A stretch of 64,000 bases of DNA, from positions 810,570-874,569 of the forward strand of contig MU130378.1 in the NCBI GenBank assembly GCA_015039465.1, read 5' to 3'. The notes under the pieces were generated by a model that saw only the letters and a program-made list of their open reading frames with translations, ran no database searches and was not told the DNA's origin. Made by a program: the position numbers and the translations under genes. The stretch is from Phlegmacium glaucopus (taxonomy: Eukaryota; Basidiomycota; Agaricomycetes; Agaricales; Cortinariaceae). Below are positions 57,170 to 64,000 of the stretch, one piece after another (positions within the stretch are counted from its first letter, which is position 1; every line of letters begins with the position of its first letter).

Positions 57170-57812
57170 TTTAGGGGTAGATGTGTGCTGGCGTTAAGAG
57201 TCAAAAAGGTTAGATAGTAAAGGTTTGAGCTTTTTACCTTGGGCTTACTGTCGAGAGTGTCGAGGTCGTCGATGCCGATCTTGGTCAACCAATTAAATCG
57301 GGTGGCTTGATGGCTACATAGTTTCATTCGCTCGTTTCCGGCCACGTGACCCCTTTGTAGCCTATAAATTGATTCTCGAAATTGATACTTATACTTGTCC
57401 CCTTAGCTTACTCGGTCACAGCGAGATTCAGCGACTCGGAGCCCCTGCTCGTAAAGATAGAAAGGCGCAATGCACGAACGAGGTTCGTCTCTTTCATATT
57501 ATTGTTTCCTTGCTTTCTTTCTATGACGAGTGTTGTAATTTTCAACCATTGGCACCTCTTAGTCGATTTGAGTCGCTATACAAGTATTGCGATTCAATGA
57601 CATCCATGACTTCCTGAGATTGTTTTACCTTTTTCCTCGCTTTAAACCCAATTTGAAGCGATTGCTAACCTCATCTTCTTTTGCAGGTTGGCTATCTTCA
57701 TTTCATCGCATCTCCCTGTATATCAGTTGTGTAGACGAAATATATCATCCTGTTACAAATTTGAATGGATATAGATTTTTATGTCAACCTTGTCGTAAAG
57801 GAAGTTAGATCT
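57170..57812. other. Intergenic region between uS3 and thiolase genes
   Basis: About 640 bp. The left part is the uS3 promoter with GCCACGTGAC at 57341-57350 and a pyrimidine-rich run. Plus-strand open stretches at 57369-57617 have no ATG at the front and no motif I know. No gene is supported. Confidence 0.4.
57341..57350. promoter_or_regulatory. E-box GCCACGTGAC upstream of uS3
   Basis: CACGTG core 172 bp upstream of the uS3 ATG, reading GTCACGTGGC on the gene's strand. Compare 15473-15482 and 34748-34758. Confidence 0.4.
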
Positions 57813-59590
57813 TTAACGAGTAGCCTCGTTCACAAATATCCCAGCAGCCCCCATTCCACTCCCGATACACATACTAGTGCAAAGTATTTGGCCGTTCCTG
57901 CGCTTCAACTCGGCAAGACCTGTAACAACCTGTCGGACCCCAGCTATTTACACCCATGAGTTCTCCATACTTCCAGGTGATTAGACAATAGACGTACTCA
58001 TTCCGAGAGGGTGTGAAATGGCAATGGCACCACCACTATGCAAATGTCATTGTCAGCCCTCGCATCTGATTCCTCCAGACGAAAACGAGGTTTACTTAGG
58101 ATTGATTTTTTCAATGGGGATTCCCAGTTGTTCGACGCAATAAGCAAATTGAGATGCAAAGGCTTCGTTAATCTGCAAAACACAAGTCATTGAGGTGAAC
58201 CGAAAAAAATAAAATATTACAACTTGCGTACTTCGTAGACATCGACATCTTCTTTTGATAACCCAGCCTGAGCAAGAGCCCTGGGTACGGCATAAATTGG
58301 TGAGATGCCCATATACCGAGGCTCGACTCCTATATAAACTCATGAGTAAAAAGACCAAGATACGGGGCATTAAACAACTGACCAACAACCGCGGATGTCA
58401 CATATTTCCCAACAATCTCCATCCCCTCTTTCTCTGCCCTCGAACGTGTGGTTAAAATGCATAGTCCCGCTCCATCTCCAACTCCACTAGCATTACCAGC
58501 AGTAGTTGTTGATTCTCCCCAATCGGGAAACGCAGGTTTCAAGGCTGAAAGCCCTTCAATAGTCACCCCAGGCCTTACAGTATCATCCTTCGAGATAACA
58601 ACCCCTCGAAGTTCGACGGGAATAATTTCGTCGGTGAATATCCCGTCAGCAATAGCCTGTGCATCGATGAATTTCTCATCTTGTATTGTTATTGAATGAT
58701 CATTACTCACCTTACTGGCCCTGCTATGCGAGATGTAAGCAAACGCATCCTGCTTCTCGCGGGGGACGTTGTAGGCCTGCGCGACCATCTCAGAAGTCCA
58801 ACCCATGGGCTGGTTTTAGGGATTAGCAAGATATTACAACCAACAAAAAAAAAGGTTCATACCTCCATGCAATCATGAGCATGAGTACTAGCAGAAATCG
58901 ACTCAACGACTTGGGGTGTTGGTCGTGGGCTAAAGAAAGATCATTGAACGTGAATGGGTTATTTCCATATCCAACAGGAGTGCGCACTCACTTCAAACTC
59001 ATACTTTCCACTCCAACTGCAACTCCAATGGAAGTCTCTCCGGCTTGAATGGCATGAGCAATATTACGAATGGCCATTAAACCTGATGAGCATAGTCTGT
59101 TCACGACAGAGATAGGAACATCATATGGGATACCGGCCGCTATTGCGGCTGCTCTTGAGATATAAAGTGGGGAAGGAGGATGGCAAGTTCCTGAATAAAT
59201 GAAACGCAAGGTTCATTAACACGGCCGTAATGTATATGCATAGTGCAGAACAGACTCACCAACACATATATCATCAATCTTAGATGGATCCAACCTTGTT
59301 TCTTTGAGGGTAGCCTGGATTTACAAGTTGTGTTTTAACATCTGAGAATCAGGGTAATAGGATGTCTCTTATTATACCTTGAACAATGCATGCAGGAGTT
59401 CATCGACTGGAGTGTCCTTAAGTTGTCCCTTCTTGGCCCTTCCGATTGCAGTTCGCTTCGCGAATGTTATAACAACATCGTCGGGTTTCTTCTCAAGAAT
59501 ATTAGCAATACCCTGAGGTCTCACACTGATTGCACGTGTGAGAGTAGGGAATATAGCTCGTTTGAGAGGTAAGGATGAACCAAGCAGCAT
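57813..59590 (-). CDS. POT1: 3-ketoacyl-CoA thiolase (acetyl-CoA acyltransferase)
   Basis: Last step of fatty-acid beta-oxidation: thiolytic release of acetyl-CoA. Start at 59590 gives MLLGSSLPLKRAIFPTLTRA, then DDVVITFAKRTAIGRAKKGQ. The nucleophile Cys lies in ISVVNRLCSSGLMAIRNIAH. PMGWTSEMVAQAYNVPREKQ and TVRPGVTIEGLSALKPAF mark the middle. The C-terminal catalytic pair is NGGAIAISHPLGMTG (His) and CTSMCIGSGMGAAGIF (Cys), with the end VNEATR-TAA at 57813. The N-terminus is basic and lacks acids, so mitochondrial import is possible. It has no clear PTS2 nor a C-terminal PTS1, so peroxisomal versus mitochondrial location stays open. About eight introns. Confidence 0.9.
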
Positions 59591-59876
59591 GAATGAAGGT
59601 GATCAAGATTGGGACGAGAAATGATTCCCTGGAGTATGTACATGAGAAATGCGGGAAGGCCACGGACCACATCCGGGTCGGCTGCAAATATACTTCCAAC
59701 TTGACTAGATGCAAACGGTGTTGTACAAACTTTCTAGTCTACTCTGGATAGAACGGGTGATCAGGATATTTCAATTGCCCTGACGAAGACTATGTTTCGA
59801 CCCTCCTTCTAGCTCAAAGAGTGGTTCCCCATTTAAAGATATGTAGGCGCAACGAGACCCGCGACGTGTCGACGCG

Positions 59877-60300
59877 TCATGACATATCCGGTATTTCTCC
59901 AGATGCTTGTTTATTTTTCGCTTTCCATCTACGCGTTATAGAACTGTAACATTGAGGGCATATATGGTGTGCAAGTTTGACGGAACCACAACCAGCACAA
60001 TTAGTGATATCTAAATCAGCGGTTATTTAGTTATAAAGATAGAACTCTGGTACGATACGTACTTTGCTTGTCTTTGAGACCTTTGTTGGCACTTCTCATA
60101 GCCTTTCGTGAATGCGATACTTTTGACTTTGGGACGGCCAAGAGAAAGGGAGGAAAAAGGTCAAGGAGTGATTGTAGTGAGGGTATTGACCATGATATTT
60201 GAGGTAATGTTAGGGATGACGCCGCTAATAATGGAGCCCAACTTTTAAATGACAATGACGGCAAGAGACTTTGTGTTTGTCGAAGGGCAAGAGTGGTCAT
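59877..60300 (-). CDS. Mitochondrial ribosomal protein bL32m
   Basis: Nuclear-coded large-subunit protein of the mitochondrial ribosome. ATG 60300 opens a hydrophobic/Ser-rich import leader (TTLALRQTQSLLPSLSF and on). The bL32 signature is AVPKSKVSHSRKAMRSANKG. After an intron the zinc ribbon is NCAGCGSVKLAHHICPQC, with two C-x2-C pairs. The basic end RRWKAKNKQASGEIPDMS stops at 59877-59879. The length of about 125 residues is normal. The open frame upstream of 60300 is not coding because it enters the 5' region shared with the complex I gene. Confidence 0.87.
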
Positions 60301-60388
60301 GGCGAAGGGCCAGTTTGTGGTTACGAATAGGTAAAGAAAATTTGAGACTCCGATTCGTTGAGGCTTCACATCTTCACCAACGCCCTCC

Positions 60389-60839
60389 ATGTTTCGCCTC
60401 ACCCGCCCTCTGCGCCAAGTCCTCAAACGAACAACAGGCATCCATGGACTCGCCGTCCACCCCGACCCTCTACCCGCGCTAATCAAAACATACGAATCAA
60501 CACTATCCACTCTCTCATCCATTCCGCAAACATCCGTCTACCGACAATCCGTCGAGGCTCTCGTACGGAATAAACTGAACATTGTAAAAAATGCGAGTGG
60601 GGATGTCGCTGCGGCTGAGCAACGGTTGGATGAAGGTCAGATTGAGGAAGCGTTGGATATTGCTGCAGATGAACTTTTGTTGGCTGCCAAGATGATTGAA
60701 TGGAAAGCGTATGAGAATTTTATTTTATTTCGTGTTTGAATGGATGATCATGACTCTATTTTATAGTTGGGAACCGTTGGAGGAGAAACCAGAAGGAGGA
60801 CAATGGGAATACATTGGGGAGACTACTACTGCATCTTAA
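60389..60839 (+). CDS. NADH:ubiquinone oxidoreductase 13-kDa-type subunit (NDUFA5-like)
   Basis: Accessory subunit of respiratory complex I. ATG 60389 gives a basic mitochondrial start (MFRLTRPLRQVLKRTTGIHG). The family pattern LAVHPDPLPALIKTYESTLS follows, then SVYRQSVEALVRNKLNIVKN. An intron near 60711-60765 joins AKMIEWKA to WEPLEEKPEGGQWEYIGE, and the stop is at 60837-60839. The HPDP..L...Y and WEPLEEKP..GQW motifs identify the ETC_C1_NDUFA5 family. The ATG lies 88 bp from that of the divergent bL32m gene. Confidence 0.92.
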
Positions 60840-60952
60840 TGATATTCCATTGAAAACATTTCTATGATACAGTCTGAGTAAATAAAATATACAACAGTAG
60901 AGAGAGTCGTTCCCAGCTTATTATGGAACAGTGAAATTAGAGTCAAAAAGTT

Positions 60953-61048
60953 CGCTGGAAGCAGGATTTGAACCTACGCGGTGAAACACCAAGTGATGAT
61001 GAGTTTGATAATTCAAATCACTCGCCTTAACGACTCGGCCATTCCAGC
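60953..61048 (-). tRNA. tRNA-Ser (anticodon TGA) with a 14-nt intron
   Basis: Read on the minus strand, the acceptor stem GCTGGAA pairs with TTCCAGC and the discriminator is G. The A box is TGGCCGAGTCGTTAAGGC. The anticodon stem AGTGA/TCACT encloses the loop TTTGAAA once TTATCAAACTCATC is removed after position 37, the normal intron site. The long variable arm TGGTG-TTT-CACC marks class II, and the T loop is GGTTCAAATCC. All arms pair well. The intron length is inferred from restoring a 7-nt loop. Confidence 0.92.
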
Positions 61049-61159
61049 GCTGATAACCGGTCTCAATTAACCCTACAAATTCATTAAAAACGTTCTGTAA
61101 ACGCCAAACCTCCGTTCATTTCTTATAGCCAAGTTGTTTGTTTTTTCTCCTCCAAACCC

Positions 61160-61811
61160 ATGGACTCTCTAATTTCTTTCACAACATCGGGCTCCCTGGT
61201 GGATTGTGTGGACCGTACGTCGATCCAATCTCATCACACTCCTCCAGTTTCATCCTGAGCACACAATCCCTCATCTCCCTCATAAATCTACACCCGGTGT
61301 CCACTTTTTATTTATTTTTTTCCCCCGTCCTATCCTCCATTTGCCTAGGAAAGATGCTAGTAATTTTGCGCGATGGCAGAAAACTACACGGTGTCCTCCG
61401 CTCTTATGATCAATTCGGTAAATGTCAACCAAGCCCTTGCTTCCTTCCGACGTTGATCCCCCCCCTTTTCAGCTAATCTCGTTCTTGAAGATACAGTAGA
61501 ACGAATATATCACGAAAACGCTTTTGCTGAGAACTTCCATGGTCTCTTCCTGATTCGTGGAGAGAACGTTGTGCTGCTGGGTGAAATAGTATGCTCCATT
61601 CCCACCTACCATGCTTGTGGAAATCTAACGGCGTCCATAGGATCTGGATAGAGAAGACGATGTTCCTCTCCGACAAGTCGAGTACAACCTCCTTGCTTCA
61701 TATCACAAACGAGATGCAGAATCTAAAAAGGAACGAGAAGAAGCGAAATCTCAAATCCTTTACGAACAGAAAGGGTTCTGCAAAGAGGGCGGCGAAGGCG
61801 ATGGATACTAA
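61160..61811 (+). CDS. LSM1: Sm-like protein LSM1
   Basis: Subunit of the cytoplasmic Lsm1-7 ring that binds oligoadenylated mRNA 3' ends and promotes decapping. Start 61160 reads MDSLISFTTSGSLVDCVD and splices to RKMLVILRDGRKLHGVLRSY. DQFANLVLEDTVERIYHENA and FHGLFLIRGENVVLLGEI complete the Sm fold (the IRG box is typical). The C-terminal extension DLDREDDVPLRQVEYNLL is LSM1-specific. The Lys/Glu-rich tail stops at 61809-61811. Three introns; the first is unusually long (about 150 nt). Confidence 0.93.
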
Positions 61812-62016
61812 GTACAAGTATTGCAGAGACGGCCTTTTTTCCATGTATTGTAAAGTATTATTATACACACCACAATGCACTTGCATGAAAGGAACTCGTA
61901 CTTACATGAATGGATAGAAAAATGAGAGGAAAATAGCAAGAACGAAAGCTAAAGAACAAAAAGATAAAAAAGTAACTAACTGGTGAGTCATTAATGTAAT
62001 GTCGTTGTAGATATCA

Positions 62017-64000
62017 TCAAGAAGTCGGCGCCTTTCGCTTCTTCCCTCTCTCCGAGCCTTTAAACTTGCGTTTAAGAAATTGACGCGCGAGTTCAACATT
62101 CGCATTCGGGTTCTTGACACGAGACGTCGTTTCACCCGAAGTCCGGTTCTGAGGGTCTGTCATATCTTCGATCCGTTTCCGAATTTCACGTTCCCGTGTC
62201 GTCAATTTAGCTAGTGCCTCTTCCTTCTTCTCTCTCTCCTTGCAAACGTCTTTATATCGCACAGTTTGCCACCTGATCAATAACAATCAAAAATCAAAAC
62301 AAAATCAAGAAAGAAGCAAAAGTTACCCAGCATGTCGATCACATAATTTCTGTCCGGGACACCACCACTGTTCATCTCCACCATCGACATCCATCTCTCC
62401 ATCTGCTCCTTCCTCCTTCAAGCCCTCATAACTCTCCAAAACACCCGCACCAATATCCGCCCACTCCTCATCATCAAAACACAATCGTTGATCCCAGCCA
62501 CACAGACCCACCTGGTCCGCCCTCTCACTAGCCAATTGCAACAACCGCTCGCGCCATATGACAACTTCCATCCCCCTTTTGATCTCCTCTCTCAGATTCA
62601 TGACAGACTCTAACAACGCGTTCAACCGTGCTGTCTCTCTCTCCACTTTTGTCTTTGTAGATGGAATGATCCGATGCTGCTTCACAGGTTTCACAAGGTC
62701 ACCGTTGCTGCTGCTATCAACCTCCATCTTCGTCCCCCCATCTCCGCCGGCACAGCCGCCATCACCATTAATACACCCATTAACCTCATTCTCCATCACA
62801 CAAATCACCACACCCTCCCTCTTCTCAGCATTCTTCACACTCTCCCACAGTTTATCAGGCTTTCCACCCTTCTTCGCCCATGAATCAATCCGAGACTGCA
62901 TATATTTGACGCCACACGCGTCTGAACAATATTTCGAAAAAGCGCCTCGGGCAGCTTTGTGGCAGGCTTTGGAGGAGTTGGGATCTGGGTGTCGGAGACC
63001 ATAGAGACATCGTTGTTTATATGTGGTACGCAGATTGAGATGAGGGTTTTCTGGAAACATATAAGACTGAGGGATAACAGGAAACAGAACCAAGTACGCA
63101 CTCTCGATACAGGGCGGACAAATAAATTGATCCACAAGATCAACTTCCAAGTCTGGCATGTCCACACACTGCGTATGATACCACTCATCACACCTACGAA
63201 AAAAACTAAACTAAATTAAAAGAAACAAACAAACGGTACTCACTTATCGCAAGCAATCATGAATCGATCCTCATCATACTTGGTCTTGCAAACACAATAA
63301 AGCTTATCATCGTCATTGGCCGCATCTGAATCTTCCTCTTCTTCCTGTTTCTCCGGCTTGACAGAGTCTGCCCCTTCCGGGGCACTACCGCCGGGCATGA
63401 CTGACGTGGATCTAGAACGAGAAGTGGAGGGCGCAGTTTTCTTGGTGGTGGCTTTCGTTGTCTTGGAGGTCGATGGCAGTGATGGGACAGCAGCAGCGGT
63501 TTCGACAGCAGCAGCAGCGGCGGCTTTCTTGCCTTTTGCAGCTGGTTTGGCGCGAGGTTTGGGCGGGGCAGTACTCAAATGGTTACCAGCAGTGGCGTTT
63601 ACTGCAGCGGCAGATTTAGTCTTTGTCCCAGCCTAACCAATACCCAGTAAACACAAGAAGATCAAGAAATAAGAGAATGAAAGGCACCTTGAGTGCAGGT
63701 TCCTTCTTCTTCTTCGCAGGTACCACACTGCCCGCTCGCTCATTACTCTTCTTGGATCCACTGCCCATATTGGTCGTTGCCGGGGGTGGCATCGATCCTC
63801 GCTCAGAAGTTGGCCTAGTGGATGAATGTTGTGCAGCAGGAGAAATCAACGTAGTCGAAGATGAAGCGGAAATAGTCGGAGACGTATGAGGCGCGTCTCC
63901 GACCGACCGCAGAGGAGGTGGGGGTTGCTTAGTACCTGGCCCGATGCCACTCGCCGTAGTAACGTGAGACGAGGACGCTGCCGAAGGACGCCGGGCAGCG
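62017..64000 (-). CDS. SPP1: COMPASS (Set1C) subunit SPP1/CFP1-like, 5' end outside window
   Basis: Subunit of the histone H3K4 methyltransferase complex, whose PHD finger reads H3K4me3. The visible N-part is Ala/Ser/Lys-rich and disordered. The PHD finger is LYCVCKTKYDEDRFMIACDK then CDEWYHTQCVDMPDLE and ICPPCIE. The C-terminal zinc region, typical of SPP1/CFP1, reads RCLYGLRHPDPNSSKACHKA and SKYCSDACGVKYMQ. CDRHAGWQTVRYKD and a long basic helix (REKKEEALAKLTTREREIRK) follow, ending KRKAPTS-TGA at 62017. A CXXC DNA-binding finger, present in animal CFP1, is not seen in this part. The gene continues past 64000. Confidence 0.87.

Noticed and set aside
57369..57617. Plus-strand open frames between uS3 and thiolase genes
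   Set aside because: Open frames lack a front ATG and any recognisable domain; the region is likely promoter DNA.
60301..60522. N-terminal extension of bL32m beyond ATG 60300
   Set aside because: It runs into the divergent complex I gene, and the import leader already starts at 60300.

Overview
This window is nuclear DNA of a filamentous basidiomycete, most likely an agaricomycete (mushroom). Nearly every gene is broken by many short introns (about 46-60 nt, GT-AG, often with a CTAAC/CTGAC branch site). Gene spacing is tight, and the families present (PIG-C, DPH7, SNAP-25/Sec9, Mpp10, SRA/YDG, fungal-type PL8, basidiomycete bZIP) are fungal. Ends of spliced genes were set by joining frames across introns. 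Exon boundaries are manual calls, and I could run no alignment.

Layout. 1-14 kb: a TMEM135-like membrane protein cut by the window edge, DPH7, an AGTRAP-like protein, the very large REV3 (DNA polymerase zeta), a glucose-6-phosphate 1-epimerase and the PP2A scaffold subunit. 14-23 kb: a secreted protein of unknown function, ribosomal protein eS24, ARP1/centractin, a Cys-rich membrane protein, a tiny SVIP-like p97-interacting protein, PIG-C/GPI2 and a bZIP factor. 23-32 kb: APC4, a RasGEF carrying a degenerate Ras-like domain, and a SurE-type phosphatase. 32.3-33.5 kb: a 100-N assembly gap and a 5'-truncated LINE with target-site duplications. 33.7-43.2 kb: eL15, an MFSD1-like transporter, a MARVEL-type protein, a gene-poor stretch with a cluster of hairpins, MYG1, a 0.6-kb TIR element (MITE), a GPI-anchored Ser/Thr-rich protein and an orphan protein. 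43-46 kb: gene-poor, with a fragment of an uncharacterised family and a doubtful small membrane protein. 46-52 kb: an SRA-domain protein, SEC9 and MPP10. 53-64 kb: a polysaccharide lyase family 8 enzyme, uS3, 3-ketoacyl-CoA thiolase, a head-to-head pair of mitochondrial proteins (bL32m and a complex I subunit), an intron-containing tRNA-Ser(TGA), LSM1, and the COMPASS subunit SPP1, which runs off the right edge.

The gene set is mostly housekeeping: translation (eS24, eL15, uS3, bL32m, DPH7, MPP10), mRNA decay (LSM1), cell cycle and signalling (APC4, PP2A-A, RasGEF), trafficking (SEC9, ARP1), GPI anchoring, translesion synthesis, and chromatin (SPP1, SRA). No operon-like or defence cluster was found. 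The most unusual items are the fungal SVIP-like protein, the RasGEF fused to a likely pseudo-GTPase, the SRA-only protein with an 18-residue tandem repeat tail, the TIR element just upstream of MYG1, a run of six close inverted repeats near 39.1 kb, and an E-box-like palindrome at a similar distance upstream of all three cytosolic ribosomal protein genes.
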